Assembly (NCBI RefSeq): GCF_013328345.1
Contig: NZ_JABULX010000006.1
Span: forward strand, 62,001-126,000
Origin: Marinifaba aquimaris
GTDB lineage: Bacteria; Pseudomonadota; Gammaproteobacteria; Enterobacterales; Alteromonadaceae
DNA length: 64,000 nucleotides
Direction: 5' to 3'
In this document: piece by piece, positions 19,804 to 29,487 of the stretch
Layout of the letters: each line of letters starts with the position of its first letter
How positions within the stretch are numbered: position 1 is the stretch's first letter
Made by a program: the position numbers and the translations under genes
The notes under the pieces: generated by a model
Told to the model about the DNA's origin: nothing
What the model saw: only the letters and a program-made list of their open reading frames with translations
Database searches by the model: none

Positions 19804-20361
19804 ATGTCTAAAAAGCGTTTCATTCCACTTTTCTTATTTATTTTTCCCTTTTTGAGTGCTTGCCAGCTGACATCAGAGCCGACATCGCAAACCAAACAAA
19901 ACCAATTTAATCAAAAGCAAATTAAGCAAGTTGTTCAGGAGTACGTATTAGCTTACTCACTCAGAGACGACTTCAATCATTTTATGCGCTTTTATGCACA
20001 AGACGCAGTTGTTGAAGATATTATTAATGGCGATAAAAAAGTAGGCAAAAAAGCGATAAGTGCTTTTTTTAATTGGCCAGATAAAAAGTTCTCACTTGAT
20101 AAATCTCAAGTCACCCTAGTGGTTGAAAACATCGCAGTGGACGGCCCAAATGCAGTATTAAAAGGCTATTTCATGCCTTTTCGCTATGATGGTTTAAAAC
20201 TTGGTCCGTGGCACTTTACAACTTGGTTAACCTTTGATGAAAACCTATTAATTGTTAAACAAGTTGATTTTATTAACTATGCCCCTAAAGCGCTTTTCCA
20301 AAATAATAAAGACGCCAACAAATGGATTAAACCACCTCAACATCTCATCAAAAACTATTAA
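19804..20361 (+). CDS. NTF2-like (SnoaL-fold) lipoprotein
   Basis: 185 residues with a hydrophobic signal and lipobox LSAC (Cys 20). The mature part has the pattern of an NTF2-like fold: first helix with YVLAYSLRDDFNHFMRFYAQDAVVED, then the long sheet with VENIAVDGPNAVLKGYFMPF and WHFTTWLTF. Such domains bind small molecules or act as simple enzymes; no catalytic set can be assigned. Follows a terminator, so probably has its own promoter. Confidence 0.6.
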   Translation: MSKKRFIPLFLFIFPFLSACQLTSEPTSQTKQNQFNQKQIKQVVQEYVLAYSLRDDFNHFMRFYAQDAVVEDIINGDKKVGKKAISAFFNWPDKKFSLDKSQVTLVVENIAVDGPNAVLKGYFMPFRYDGLKLGPWHFTTWLTFDENLLIVKQVDFINYAPKALFQNNKDANKWIKPPQHLIKNY

Positions 20362-20535
20362 CAGATAGATTAGTAGATAGCACAGTTCATCAGCAGTAAT
20401 GCCATTTAGTGACAATAAATAATACGAGGAGACTGAGCTTAGGGCTTCGAAAAAGAAACTAGCAGACCTAGATTTTTAATTAAATGCAGTTATGACAACT
20501 AAGTGAATTCTCTAATTTTGGTTATATTTGCTACT

Positions 20536-20564
20536 TTTCCAACCGCCTGACTCTTTGCTAGAAT
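20536..20564 (+). promoter_or_regulatory. Candidate sigma-70 promoter of the pyrophosphatase gene
   Basis: TTTCCA (20536-20541), 17-base spacer, TAGAAT (20559-20564), about 28 bases before the ATG. The -35 match is only moderate. Confidence 0.4.
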
Positions 20565-20592
20565 AGCGCTTAAAATTACGGAGATTAATGAT

Positions 20593-21513
20593 ATGCCAGC
20601 ATATGTAGTGGGACATAAAGTTCCAGATTCAGATTCGATTTGTTCAGCCATCGCGCTTTCATACTTAAAAACAACGATTGGTGAACCAACCGTTCCAGCT
20701 CGATTAGGTGAATTATCACCTGAAACTTTATTTATCTTGGATAAGTTTGGTTTTGAGCAACCAGAATTAAAATTAAGCTATGCGGGTGAAGAAGTTTATA
20801 TCGTGGACCACTCAGATAAAATTCAAGGTCCAGATGATTTAGACGAAGCAACGGTATTGGGTATTATCGATCACCACAAATTAGGTGATATCACTACATC
20901 AACTCCGCTTGAGTGCTGGATCCGTCCTGTTGGTTGTACAAACACTATCATCAAAATGATGTATGATTTCCACGGTGTTGAAATTCCAAAAGACATCGCT
21001 GGTGCAATGATGTGTGCAATTTTATCAGACACAGTTATCTTCAAGTCGCCAACAACAACAACAGCCGATATTAAATGTGTTGAAGCATTAGCAGAAATTG
21101 CCGGTATTGAAGATGCGCAAGCACTTGGCATGGAAATGTTTAAAGTAAAATCAGCGGTAGAAGGTACACCAGCTCGTGATTTAGTACTTCGTGACTTTAA
21201 AGACTTCAACATGAATGGCAATACTGTTGGTATCGGCCAATTAGAAGTGATTGATTTATCAATGCTTGATGCAATGAAAGCTGACTTAGAAGCGGATATT
21301 GCAAAACTTAAAGCTGAAGGTGAACGCCACACTGTTATTTTATTATTAACAGATATCATGAAAGAAGGTTCTGAGCTACTGGTAGCCAGTGATGACGCTT
21401 CAATTGTTGAGAAAGCTTATGAAACTAGCCTAACTGACAATAAAGTATGGTTAGATGGTGTATTAAGTCGTAAGAAGCAAGTTGTACCACCACTGCAAGA
21501 TGCTTTTGCTTAA
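20593..21513 (+). CDS. ppaC: Manganese-dependent inorganic pyrophosphatase (family II)
   Basis: Hydrolyses pyrophosphate in the cytosol. 306 residues, the DHH-superfamily short form without CBS domains. Metal-binding motifs: GHKVPDSDSICSAIA, YIVDHSD and IDHHKLGD; substrate-binding C-terminal region ends in LSRKKQVVPPL. Preceded by GGAG about eight bases before the ATG. Family II enzymes occur in a subset of Gammaproteobacteria such as Vibrio and Shewanella. Confidence 0.93.
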   Translation: MPAYVVGHKVPDSDSICSAIALSYLKTTIGEPTVPARLGELSPETLFILDKFGFEQPELKLSYAGEEVYIVDHSDKIQGPDDLDEATVLGIIDHHKLGDITTSTPLECWIRPVGCTNTIIKMMYDFHGVEIPKDIAGAMMCAILSDTVIFKSPTTTTADIKCVEALAEIAGIEDAQALGMEMFKVKSAVEGTPARDLVLRDFKDFNMNGNTVGIGQLEVIDLSMLDAMKADLEADIAKLKAEGERHTVILLLTDIMKEGSELLVASDDASIVEKAYETSLTDNKVWLDGVLSRKKQVVPPLQDAFA

Positions 21514-21536
21514 TCCACAGCGCAAAATTTAAAACT

Positions 21537-21564
21537 AAAAGCCCAGCTAATGCTGGGCTTTTTT
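21537..21564 (+). terminator. Terminator after the pyrophosphatase gene
   Basis: GCCCAGC, loop TAAT, GCTGGGC, then T6, preceded by A4. Confidence 0.9.
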
Positions 21565-21591
21565 GTGCCTGAAAACTAGAATGTATTAAAT

Positions 21592-21618
21592 TTGACAGGC
21601 AACAAATAGAGATATACT
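21592..21618 (+). promoter_or_regulatory. Promoter of the RHH regulator gene
   Basis: A consensus TTGACA (21592-21597) is followed by TATACT at 21613-21618. The 15-base spacer is short. The -10 lies inside the left arm of the palindrome, so a bound repressor would block RNA polymerase. Confidence 0.5.
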
Positions 21619-21639
21619 TTGTATATACAAAGTATATCT
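21610..21639. promoter_or_regulatory. Perfect 30-bp palindrome, probable operator of the RHH gene
   Basis: Each base from 21610 to 21639 pairs with its mirror base; the left half begins AGATATACTTTG. It overlaps the probable -10 and ends ten bases before the ATG. Ribbon-helix-helix proteins bind such symmetric AT-rich sites as dimers of dimers, so autoregulation by the downstream gene is the simplest reading. Confidence 0.7.
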
Positions 21640-21648
21640 AATTTACAT

Positions 21649-21831
21649 ATGACTGATAAAAAAACGAAAAAGAAAAACACGAAAAAAGATAGCCAGCTTA
21701 TCATTAGGATAAATGGCCAAGAACGCGATGACTTTGTGGCGCTATGTGATGATTTAGATACCAGTGCTGCACGCGAAATACGCAGATTTATTCGTGATTT
21801 TACTAAGCAACACAGGTCAAATGATAATTAG
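21649..21831 (+). CDS. Small ribbon-helix-helix (Arc/CopG-like) DNA-binding protein
   Basis: 60 residues from the ATG at 21649; an earlier TTG start would fall inside the palindrome. A Lys-rich N-terminal arm (residues 3-13) is followed by the short strand SQLIIRI and two helices (ERDDFVALCDDLD and SAAREIRRFIRDFTKQH), the ribbon-helix-helix pattern. No Shine-Dalgarno is seen. It sits 76 bases before the lysine-rich microprotein. Its operator is probably the palindrome upstream; targets elsewhere are unknown. It could also be an antitoxin-like protein, but no toxin partner is evident. Confidence 0.65.
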   Translation: MTDKKTKKKNTKKDSQLIIRINGQERDDFVALCDDLDTSAAREIRRFIRDFTKQHRSNDN

Positions 21832-21907
21832 TGATACTGACGTTATTTACGCTCAATGCGTATCAATGGTGCCTTTTGGCAAATAATCACTATAAAGGAG
21901 TCATATC

Positions 21908-22021
21908 ATGGCTAAGAAAGTTAAAGCACTTAAAAAAGAAATCAAAGCTCGCAAAGCTAAAGTAGCAAAGCACGAGGCAAAAATTAAAAAGCTCAAAAAA
22001 GCAGTAAAAAAAGCGAAGTAA
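21908..22021 (+). CDS. Lysine-rich 37-residue microprotein
   Basis: An open frame of 38 codons (MAKKVKALKKEIKARK to the end KKAVKKAK) with an excellent AAGGAG seven bases before the ATG and a strong terminator 11 bases after the stop. Nearly half the residues are Lys or Arg, with Ala, Val, Ile and Leu spaced to form one amphipathic helix or short coiled coil. No Cys, aromatic or Pro residue. It might bind nucleic acid or membranes; function unknown. The ribosome-binding site and terminator make it a real gene in my judgement. Confidence 0.65.
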   Translation: MAKKVKALKKEIKARKAKVAKHEAKIKKLKKAVKKAK

Positions 22022-22031
22022 ATAAGTCGTA

Positions 22032-22059
22032 AAAAAGCCCGGTATAAGCCGGGCTTTTT
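22032..22059. terminator. Bidirectional terminator
   Basis: GCCCGG and CCGGGC with a 6-base loop, flanked by A5 on the left and T5 on the right. Serves the microprotein gene and the convergent protease gene. Confidence 0.9.
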
Positions 22060-22085
22060 AATACCAATAACACGATTAAGTAGAC

Positions 22086-24269
22086 TTAGTTACAGCTACC
22101 TAAATCTTTCCAAACTGCCCACTCTGTTGAGTTAGTGCTAGGGTTATCCCCTTTAGTCCACCATTTAGCTTGATACTTAGTACCATTGTAACTAACGGTA
22201 TCGTCTTTAGTATAAACAGCAGAGCTACTCCACGTTTCAATACCAGAACAGCCTGTACCACCATTACCACTACTGGTAACCGTTACCGTTTTTGTGCTGG
22301 TATCTGTTGCACCATCAGCATCTGTAACAACAAGACTAACTTGGTAGCTACCCGCTTGTGCATAAGAATGAGTCGGAGATGCTTGAGTACTTTGACTACC
22401 ATCACCGAAACTCCACTGATAAGCAGTAACAGCTTTATCATCCGTAGCTTGCTGAGTAAAGCTTACTGAAAGTTGATTGGCACTGAAGCTAAAGTCAGAA
22501 ACAGGTGCCTGATTCGTCCCACCCAACGTGTAGTCAGCCACTAAACGAACGCCACTGTAACTGCTGTAACCTTTTAACATAACATGGTAAGTTCCGGCCC
22601 CTGTTGTCAGCGCACAAGATTCACTATTGCCATTCTTATAAGGTCGGCAATCATAGCTTGAAGTCGTTGGCTTAGCGTTGCGTTTTACATATAAATCAAC
22701 ATCGCCAGTACCTGATGAGGTATTAATTTGGACATTGCTCGCACCTGTTGGTGCTTCAAAAGTATAGAAAGTTTCACTGTCTTTACTGCCCGTCAAACCA
22801 GTTTTTGCCACACCTTTTTTCAATACAGAGTCGCTGGCAGAACGAACCGTTACCGATTGAGTTGTCTGACTTGATAGGCCTTTCGTATCAGTGACAGTTA
22901 AACTTACTGTGTAACTACCAGAGCTTGCATAGCTGTGACTTGGTGTCGCTGAATTTGATGATTGACCATCGCCAAATTGCCAAGAATAAGCAGCGATTGC
23001 ACCGTCAGGCGATGAAGAGCCAGTAGCATCAAAGCTACAAGTGAGTGCGTTACAGTTTGCACTGATATCAGCTATTGGTTTAGTCGGTGTTGAGCCGTTG
23101 TCACCTTTAGGGATCACACCACCAAAGAAACTAGAAACTTGCGGCCAAATACGCGAAATTTGTGCACCTTTGTTGTAACAGCCACCTAAATGATGAAGCG
23201 CAATAACATTATTAGTTGATGCAGCAATAACTGGAGAACCTGATGAACCACCAATTGTGTCACAATAATAACCAATGTCCGTATTGTAACCTCCGCCATT
23301 GACCGTAGGATCGTTAACCTGACATAAGCCATTTGAATCTCTATCCGATTCAATCGATAGCTCTTTTGGATTACCTGAACCATGCTGAGGTATATAAATA
23401 CGTTCGCCTTGATTAGCATTGCGCACATCTAAACCCAAATAACCAAACTGACTCACAGATGCCAAATTGTTGATGGTGAAAAGAGTATAATCCAACGTGA
23501 TATCAGTTTTTAAGAAGTCTTTTGGCGTCACTTTAACAACGGTTTCTTTTTCCCAACCATTACAAGTTTTACTTTGATAGTTGAACCAGATCTCAGTTGA
23601 AGCTAACTCCGCAGCAGTTTCCACACAGTGGTTATTAGTGAACATATGATTACTATCACCTACACGCCATGCCGTACACAAACTTCTACCACCAATCAGT
23701 AAGCGAGCAACTGGACGGCTGCGATCAACCTCGGTTGGATGGCTATTAGCCCAACATTGCACATCAACGCGCTCGTTTACTCCACACGTCGATAATGGTT
23801 CGAACTGCGGCTCGCTCTCATCTCCATAGTAAAAGTAATCCACTTGCCCTGTGATAGTTTGTTCAGCATCTACTGTTAGGTACTCAACCACAGCCGTAGA
23901 TCCTGTAATAGACATAGCTGAAAACGATGATGAACCGTCATCATTACTGCTAAGAGTTAACTCGTTACTACTTTGCGCTGTGTACTCATAGCGCTCAGTT
24001 CCCTCAGTATTACGTACAATAACCTTTGCACCTTCGGGAATAACTAAGTTTTTAAAATGCAGTTTAATAAAACTAGCTCCAGGTTGAGAGAAAGTGTCCG
24101 TTGATGACAACTGGCTATTAATTGACCTTTCGGATAACTGCTTTTTACCAATATCCGTTATTGATTCAGTACTGGTAAATTCAGTTAAATTAGTGTTTGC
24201 AATATCAGCTGAAAATACTGGCACGGCATAAGCCATAGCGAGCACGCCGATTAATCTAGTTAGTTTCAT
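22086..24269 (-). CDS. Secreted trypsin-fold serine protease with PKD, PPC and chitin-binding domains
   Basis: 727 residues. Signal peptide 1-20; propeptide to about 160; S1-type protease about 161-385 with triad His214 (TNNHCV), Asp260 (TLDYTLF) and Ser343 (GGSSGSP), and six or more Cys as in lysyl endopeptidases; PKD domain about 395-478 (YSWQFGDG); bacterial pre-peptidase C-terminal (PPC) domain about 480-585; second PKD about 586-665 (YQWSFGDG); CBM5/12 chitin-binding module 673-727 with the AKWWTKGDNP aromatic platform. Likely exported by type II secretion to digest protein in chitinous or particulate matter. Alone in its transcription unit. Confidence 0.88.
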   Translation of the reverse strand: MKLTRLIGVLAMAYAVPVFSADIANTNLTEFTSTESITDIGKKQLSERSINSQLSSTDTFSQPGASFIKLHFKNLVIPEGAKVIVRNTEGTERYEYTAQSSNELTLSSNDDGSSSFSAMSITGSTAVVEYLTVDAEQTITGQVDYFYYGDESEPQFEPLSTCGVNERVDVQCWANSHPTEVDRSRPVARLLIGGRSLCTAWRVGDSNHMFTNNHCVETAAELASTEIWFNYQSKTCNGWEKETVVKVTPKDFLKTDITLDYTLFTINNLASVSQFGYLGLDVRNANQGERIYIPQHGSGNPKELSIESDRDSNGLCQVNDPTVNGGGYNTDIGYYCDTIGGSSGSPVIAASTNNVIALHHLGGCYNKGAQISRIWPQVSSFFGGVIPKGDNGSTPTKPIADISANCNALTCSFDATGSSSPDGAIAAYSWQFGDGQSSNSATPSHSYASSGSYTVSLTVTDTKGLSSQTTQSVTVRSASDSVLKKGVAKTGLTGSKDSETFYTFEAPTGASNVQINTSSGTGDVDLYVKRNAKPTTSSYDCRPYKNGNSESCALTTGAGTYHVMLKGYSSYSGVRLVADYTLGGTNQAPVSDFSFSANQLSVSFTQQATDDKAVTAYQWSFGDGSQSTQASPTHSYAQAGSYQVSLVVTDADGATDTSTKTVTVTSSGNGGTGCSGIETWSSSAVYTKDDTVSYNGTKYQAKWWTKGDNPSTNSTEWAVWKDLGSCN

Positions 24270-24692
24270 GTTTGCTCCAATCGATTTATTTATTTTTCTA
24301 TTGTTTTTATTGTTTTATCGTCGAGTGGCAAGGTTGCCACACCAACATTGAAATGTTAGTTAAAGTTGAGCAACCAATAAAGTGGACAATAAATAAACAG
24401 ACTTAGCCAGTGGTTAAAATAAAATTAACATTTACTCAGAATGGAAAAACACTGAAAAGCCAATTGAAGATTTAGAATATTGTTTCTTTAAATTCATATT
24501 TTCAGAATATTTATCTAAAAATATAAATTTATTAGATAAATTAACTGGAAAGACCAGCTCTTAAAAAAGGCAAAAAAAATAAATTTGTAAATATTACGAT
24601 ACAAAAGTTACAAAAATGTTTCATAATATTTGATAATTATTCAAAACAGATATAATTTAAATGGGCGAATATTTCATCACCCAATATGACAA
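24270..24692. other. 423-base intergenic region, AT-rich, no gene seen
   Basis: Upstream of the protease and downstream of thyA, both on the minus strand. It holds the protease promoter region; the part 24480-24660 is very AT-rich. I found no convincing ORF or RNA gene. A short inverted repeat at 24325-24340 is listed separately. Confidence 0.6.
24325..24340. promoter_or_regulatory. Inverted repeat upstream of the protease gene
   Basis: GTGGCAA-GG-TTGCCAC, seven-base arms with a two-base centre, 56-71 bases before the protease start. Too tight a loop for a hairpin, so it is more likely a protein-binding site. Confidence 0.35.
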
Positions 24693-25544
24693 CTAAACAG
24701 AGAAGGGATATTTGATGGCTTCGTGATGTTGATAACCTTCAACTTCAAAGTCATCCATTGTTACCCATGTTTCTAAATCTTTTAACGACTTAATATCAGG
24801 GTTAATATTCAATTTAGGAGATGGAAAAGGCTCGCGTTTTAACTGCACATCAAGCATTAATTCCAGTTGGTCTTCGTAAATATGAGCATTGACTATCTTG
24901 TGATAAGCTACACCCGCTTTTTTTCCTGTGATCTGCGCCATGATGGCAAGGAAGAAAAAGACTTGAATTTGATTGAAATTCAAACCAAGTGGCACATCGC
25001 ATGAGCGTTGAAAGCTATTCAAGTACAAAGTATCACCGAGTAAAGAGAAGTTATGCGTATGCATGCAAGGGCGCAAACACCCCATGTGGAACTCACCTGG
25101 GTTATAGAAAGTTAAAATTTCACCGCGATCATCAACTCCGCGAGTTAAATCATCAACAATCTTTCTCAATTGATCAACACTACCACCATCGGGTTTGGCC
25201 CAAGCACGGCCTTGAACCCCGTAAACGCGCCCCATGTCATCTTCACCTTTACGGTGTGGATTAGCGAGCCATGCCTCGTTTAAGTTAGCATTTGCATCCC
25301 AAGTTTTGGTGCCAAGCTTACGAAAGTCCTCAGCATTATCATAACCGCGAATATAACCAATTAACTCGGCAATCGCCGCTTTCCAAAAACTTTTTCTCGT
25401 AGTAATCAGTGGAAACTCATTTTTTCCCACTTGGTATTCGAGATCGGCATTGATAACAGTTAAACAACGCTTACCAGTGCGCTCGTTTTCAACCCAAGTA
25501 CCTTCGTCTACGATACGTTGGCATAAATCTAAATACTGTCTCAT
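24693..25544 (-). CDS. thyA: Thymidylate synthase
   Basis: Methylates dUMP to dTMP with methylenetetrahydrofolate. 283 residues, the slightly longer form found in Vibrio and Shewanella. The active-site Cys lies in LRPCMHTH, the phosphate-binding Arg in [10 protein letters not shown], and the C-terminus IKYPFSV ends in the usual hydrophobic tail. Overlaps the lgt stop by four bases (ATGA), a conserved lgt-thyA pair. Confidence 0.96.
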   Translation of the reverse strand: MRQYLDLCQRIVDEGTWVENERTGKRCLTVINADLEYQVGKNEFPLITTRKSFWKAAIAELIGYIRGYDNAEDFRKLGTKTWDANANLNEAWLANPHRKGEDDMGRVYGVQGRAWAKPDGGSVDQLRKIVDDLTRGVDDRGEILTFYNPGEFHMGCLRPCMHTHNFSLLGDTLYLNSFQRSCDVPLGLNFNQIQVFFFLAIMAQITGKKAGVAYHKIVNAHIYEDQLELMLDVQLKREPFPSPKLNINPDIKSLKDLETWVTMDDFEVEGYQHHEAIKYPFSV

Positions 25545-26359
25545 GCTTTACTCTCACTGATTTGATTCTTCGGGCTGCGATAAGCCCAAACTAAAATGGC
25601 AATACCGACAATAATCATTGGCAGGGATAACATCTGCCCCATTGTGACATAACCGTTCATAAAATTCTGCAAGTGAGCGTCCGGTTCCCGAACGTATTCA
25701 ACCATAAATCTAAAGGTACCGTATCCCAACGAGAAAATACCTGAGATAGCACCAACAGGACGAGGTGTACGTCTAAACCACATTAAAATAATGAACAGTA
25801 CTAAACCTTCTAGGAAAAACTCATACAATTGAGAAGGGTGGCGAGGTAAATCGCCCGCTCCTGGGAAAACAATCCCCCATGGTACATCGGTTGTGCGTCC
25901 CCATAACTCAGCATTAATAAAGTTACCGATACGCCCTGCTCCCAAACCAATTGGCACTAGAGGAGCAATAAAGTCTGCGACTTGAAAAAAGCGAGTACTT
26001 GTCTTGTGAGCAAAGAAATAAAAAGCGGCTAAAACACCTAAAAAACCACCGTGGAAGGACATTCCACCCGTCCATATCTTAAGTAGATAAAGTGGGTCAT
26101 CAATGAAGCTGTCAAACTGATAAAAGAAAACATAACCTAGGCGTCCACCGATAATGACACCTAAAAAGCCATAAAAAAGTAAATCACTGATTTGCTCTTT
26201 ATTCCATGGGGTATTTTCATGTTCAACCCAACGGTTAGCAAAATACCAAGCGCCGATAAATCCAATTAAATACATAAACCCATACCAGTGAAGTGATATA
26301 GGGCCTATGCTAAAAATCACAGGGTCAATCTGTGGAAACTGCCATGCCTCGGCTGTCAT
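25541..26359 (-). CDS. lgt: Prolipoprotein diacylglyceryl transferase
   Basis: Inner-membrane enzyme transferring diacylglycerol from phosphatidylglycerol to the lipobox Cys, the first step of lipoprotein maturation. 272 residues with about seven helices. The Lgt signature [14 protein letters not shown] near residue 142 and HGGFLGVL with the essential His are present. Fourteen bases after the TSUP gene, overlapping thyA. Confidence 0.96.
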   Translation of the reverse strand: MTAEAWQFPQIDPVIFSIGPISLHWYGFMYLIGFIGAWYFANRWVEHENTPWNKEQISDLLFYGFLGVIIGGRLGYVFFYQFDSFIDDPLYLLKIWTGGMSFHGGFLGVLAAFYFFAHKTSTRFFQVADFIAPLVPIGLGAGRIGNFINAELWGRTTDVPWGIVFPGAGDLPRHPSQLYEFFLEGLVLFIILMWFRRTPRPVGAISGIFSLGYGTFRFMVEYVREPDAHLQNFMNGYVTMGQMLSLPMIIVGIAILVWAYRSPKNQISESKA

Positions 26360-26373
26360 ATCTCGTCCTAATT

Positions 26374-27183
26374 CTAATAAATACTGATAAACATTTTACC
26401 GGCCGCTAGCAACAGTGCGATGCCTAAGCCAATTCTTAACACTCTAGGAGCAAAGTAACTTGCCATCTTAGCTCCAATAGGTGCGGTCAATACAGAAGTA
26501 GCTATGATACCTAAAAGCGCAGGTAGATAGACATAGCCAATCGAATATTCTGGCAAGTCCGTCGCACTGCTACCAGTAATGAGGTAGCCCATTGAGCCAA
26601 ATATGGCGATAAACAAACCACAAGCCGCTGAAGTTCCAATTGATTTTTTCGGCTCTAAACCAAGCCAAATAAGCCACGGCCCAAGTAATGTGCCTCCGCC
26701 TATACCAACAATCGCTGAAATTGCACTTAAAATGAACCCCACCAAAGATAACCAGCTACGACTTTGATTGTAATCCCAGACAGGCTTGATCCAGCGATCG
26801 CCGATAAAGGTGTAAAGCGCCATGCAAACGGCAAAACAGCCAAAAATCGTCATCATCCAAAACTGCTCAAGCTGAGAGCCCATTGCAGCACCTAACATGC
26901 TACCGAGTAAAATACCCGGGAATAAACTATAAACAGCAGGCCAGACAATATTTTCGCGCCAGTGATGAGCGTGTACTGAGGATATTGCAGTAAAAATGAT
27001 CGTAGCAAGCGAAGTACCAACGGCCATTGTCATTACATGTTGCTCAGCAACGCCTGCATATGGCAAAGCAAAAGCAAGTAAGGGAACAACAACTAAACCA
27101 CCGCCAATGCCTAAAAAGCCAGCTAGGATACCAGCTACTACGCCTGTTAGCATGAAAGTAGCGGCGAGAGAATAAATATCCAT
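26374..27183 (-). CDS. TSUP-family (TauE/SafE) membrane transporter
   Basis: 269 residues, about eight membrane helices, with the two family glycine motifs GFLGIGGGLVVVPLL (near residue 22) and AIVGIGGGTLLGPWL (near residue 155). The family exports sulfite or organosulfonates; the substrate here cannot be read. Position between ptsP and lgt is common in Alteromonadales and Vibrionales. Confidence 0.85.
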   Translation of the reverse strand: MDIYSLAATFMLTGVVAGILAGFLGIGGGLVVVPLLAFALPYAGVAEQHVMTMAVGTSLATIIFTAISSVHAHHWRENIVWPAVYSLFPGILLGSMLGAAMGSQLEQFWMMTIFGCFAVCMALYTFIGDRWIKPVWDYNQSRSWLSLVGFILSAISAIVGIGGGTLLGPWLIWLGLEPKKSIGTSAACGLFIAIFGSMGYLITGSSATDLPEYSIGYVYLPALLGIIATSVLTAPIGAKMASYFAPRVLRIGLGIALLLAAGKMFISIY

Positions 27184-27219
27184 GAAGAGAAATTCTAATT
27201 AAGTGATGTGACAATTCTG

Positions 27220-29487
27220 CTATTTACCAGCACGAACAAAGCCACCTAAACCGACTTTTTCTAAGCGAATAAACATAAAATCTTTAATTTGTTTTGGACA
27301 AGATAACGCTTCAATGTCTTCTAACATATCAAGTGTATCTTGGATTGATATATTGCGTAAAATCCACTTTGCCTTGAGCAAGTTATGGGCGCTCATACTG
27401 AACTGCCTATACCCCATGGCGAGCAACAAGATTAAACCAATAGGCTCACCGGCCATTTCACCACATACAGTAACTGGTTTTTTAGCTTGCTGGCATTGTC
27501 TTACAATCGCTAACAGAGCTTGAATTACCCCGGGGTGATAATAATCATACAACCCAGCTACTCTGGCATTATTTCTATCAACAGCAAGTAAATATTGCGT
27601 CAGGTCATTAGTACCAATTGAGAAGTAATCGACCAATTTTGACAGTTGCTCAATTTGATAAATTGTCGCAGGGACTTCTATCATCACGCCAATTTTGGGC
27701 CATGGAACTTTAGTTCCTAATTCTTCAGATAGTTCCGAATGCGCTTGGTGAATAAGGCGTTTTGCTTCTTGAACTTCAGCAACTGAGGTTACCATAGGCA
27801 GTAAAATACTGAGGTTTTGGGTAGCCATATTGGCACGTAACATTGCTCGAATTTGCACAAGCTGAATTTCAGGGTGATCTAAAGTCAGACGAATACCACG
27901 CCAACCCAAAAAGGGGTTATCCTCTTCAATAGGGAAATACGGTAAAGGTTTATCACCGCCAACATCTAGCGTTCGCATCGTTACAGATTGGTGCGGATAA
28001 GCATTAAGAACAGACTGATAAAGCGCAACTTGTTCATTTTCAGTCGGGAAACGGTCTCTTACCATAAAAGGGATTTCGGTTCGGTATAAACCAATCCCAG
28101 AGGTTAGTATATCTTTAGCACAATCTAAATCGGCAGATAAGCCGGTATTGATAAACAAATCTATCTGGGTGCCATCAATGGTTTCAGCCTCTAACTCAGC
28201 AGTTTGCTGAACAGTGGCAGCAAGCTCTTCTTCTTCGTTCGCTAGTCTTTGATACTCTTTGACGACTGATTCATCTGGCGTAATATGAATTTGACCACTA
28301 TAACCATCTAAAACCAGTTCATGCCCATCTAATGTATTAACCGGTAAGTTAACCAGCCCCATTACAGCAGGAATACCGAATGCACGGGCTAAGATTGTGG
28401 CATGGGAATTACTCGACCCTAATCGAGAGCATATACCCTTTATTTTTTGTCCAGATAACTCAACTAATAAACTAGCTGTCACCTCTTCGGCAACCAAGAT
28501 CATCTCTCTTGGAGGCTTACGTCTAGCAATATCTTTTGCTAACAAGTTCACCAACAAGCGCTGACAAACATCTTTGACATCCGTAATGCGTTCTTTGATG
28601 TATTCATCATCAATTTGTTCGAACTCTTCAACCGTCTCTTCGACAACGGTTTTTAACGCGGTCGCAACACTCCAGCCACTTTTAATTTCAGATTGGATAC
28701 GTTCGATAAAAACGGGGTCATTTAATAAGTGCTTGTATACATCAAAAATAGCGGATGCATCGCTAGGCAATAACATACCGACTTTATCGGATAATTTAGA
28801 TAATTGTTCTTGAGTGTGAGCCAGTGCTAAATCTAGTTTGGTAAGTTCTTTATCTAAATTGTGGTGTTTTTTTTGTAAAACCGATTCAAAATTGATGACA
28901 GGTTTGTGAACATAAGCTTGGCCAATAGCGATACCAGATGAACCTGGTACCCCTCTTAAATACTTATGGTTATGCTGTTGAGTAACGGTCGGTTTTTCTA
29001 ATAAGTCGCGAATTTTGGCATGAGCAATAACAGAAGCAAGTTGCGCGGCGAGTGTCACTAAAAAGGCGACTTCATCTTCATCAAAATGGCGAGATTCACT
29101 CTGCTGAACAGAAATAACTCCAAGTACCTTCCTTTGATGAATAATTGGCGCCCCTAAAAACGCGTTGTAAGCGTCTTCTTTAGCTTCTGGTGCCACTAAA
29201 AATCGAGGATGGGATGGTGCGTTAGCAATGTTAACGGGTTCTTCTCGTTGACCGACTAAAGAAACAAGGCCTTGAGAAAAGCCAACTCGTATGTGCCCAA
29301 CGGCCTCACGAGCTAAACCATCTGTCGCCATTAACTGGTAATCTTGTTGTTCGTGGTCAGCAAAGTAAATTGAACAACACTGTGTCTTCATCGCAACTTT
29401 AACGTCAGTTACGACCTGCTCAAGCGCGCGCTCAAGCACAGGTTGCTGAATAAAGCTTTCAACAATGTGTTTGAGCGTGGTGATCAT
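27220..29487 (-). CDS. ptsP: Phosphoenolpyruvate-protein phosphotransferase PtsP (EI-Ntr)
   Basis: First enzyme of the nitrogen-type PTS; takes phosphate from PEP and passes it to NPr. 755 residues: N-terminal GAF sensor domain (about 1-165), linker, EI N-terminal domain with the phospho-His in [13 protein letters not shown] (about residue 365), and the PEP-binding TIM barrel with [10 protein letters not shown] and [18 protein letters not shown], then [13 protein letters not shown] overlap with rppH, the classical order. Confidence 0.95.
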   Translation of the reverse strand: MITTLKHIVESFIQQPVLERALEQVVTDVKVAMKTQCCSIYFADHEQQDYQLMATDGLAREAVGHIRVGFSQGLVSLVGQREEPVNIANAPSHPRFLVAPEAKEDAYNAFLGAPIIHQRKVLGVISVQQSESRHFDEDEVAFLVTLAAQLASVIAHAKIRDLLEKPTVTQQHNHKYLRGVPGSSGIAIGQAYVHKPVINFESVLQKKHHNLDKELTKLDLALAHTQEQLSKLSDKVGMLLPSDASAIFDVYKHLLNDPVFIERIQSEIKSGWSVATALKTVVEETVEEFEQIDDEYIKERITDVKDVCQRLLVNLLAKDIARRKPPREMILVAEEVTASLLVELSGQKIKGICSRLGSSNSHATILARAFGIPAVMGLVNLPVNTLDGHELVLDGYSGQIHITPDESVVKEYQRLANEEEELAATVQQTAELEAETIDGTQIDLFINTGLSADLDCAKDILTSGIGLYRTEIPFMVRDRFPTENEQVALYQSVLNAYPHQSVTMRTLDVGGDKPLPYFPIEEDNPFLGWRGIRLTLDHPEIQLVQIRAMLRANMATQNLSILLPMVTSVAEVQEAKRLIHQAHSELSEELGTKVPWPKIGVMIEVPATIYQIEQLSKLVDYFSIGTNDLTQYLLAVDRNNARVAGLYDYYHPGVIQALLAIVRQCQQAKKPVTVCGEMAGEPIGLILLLAMGYRQFSMSAHNLLKAKWILRNISIQDTLDMLEDIEALSCPKQIKDFMFIRLEKVGLGGFVRAGK

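Noticed and set aside
20871-21359. Open frame of 162 codons on the minus strand
   Set aside because: Lies wholly inside the manganese pyrophosphatase gene on the other strand; Ser/Ile-rich composition typical of an antisense shadow.
24590-24690. Imperfect GGGTGA/TCGCCC hairpin after thyA as a terminator
   Set aside because: Stem has a wobble and the downstream tract is not a clear T-run; too weak to list.
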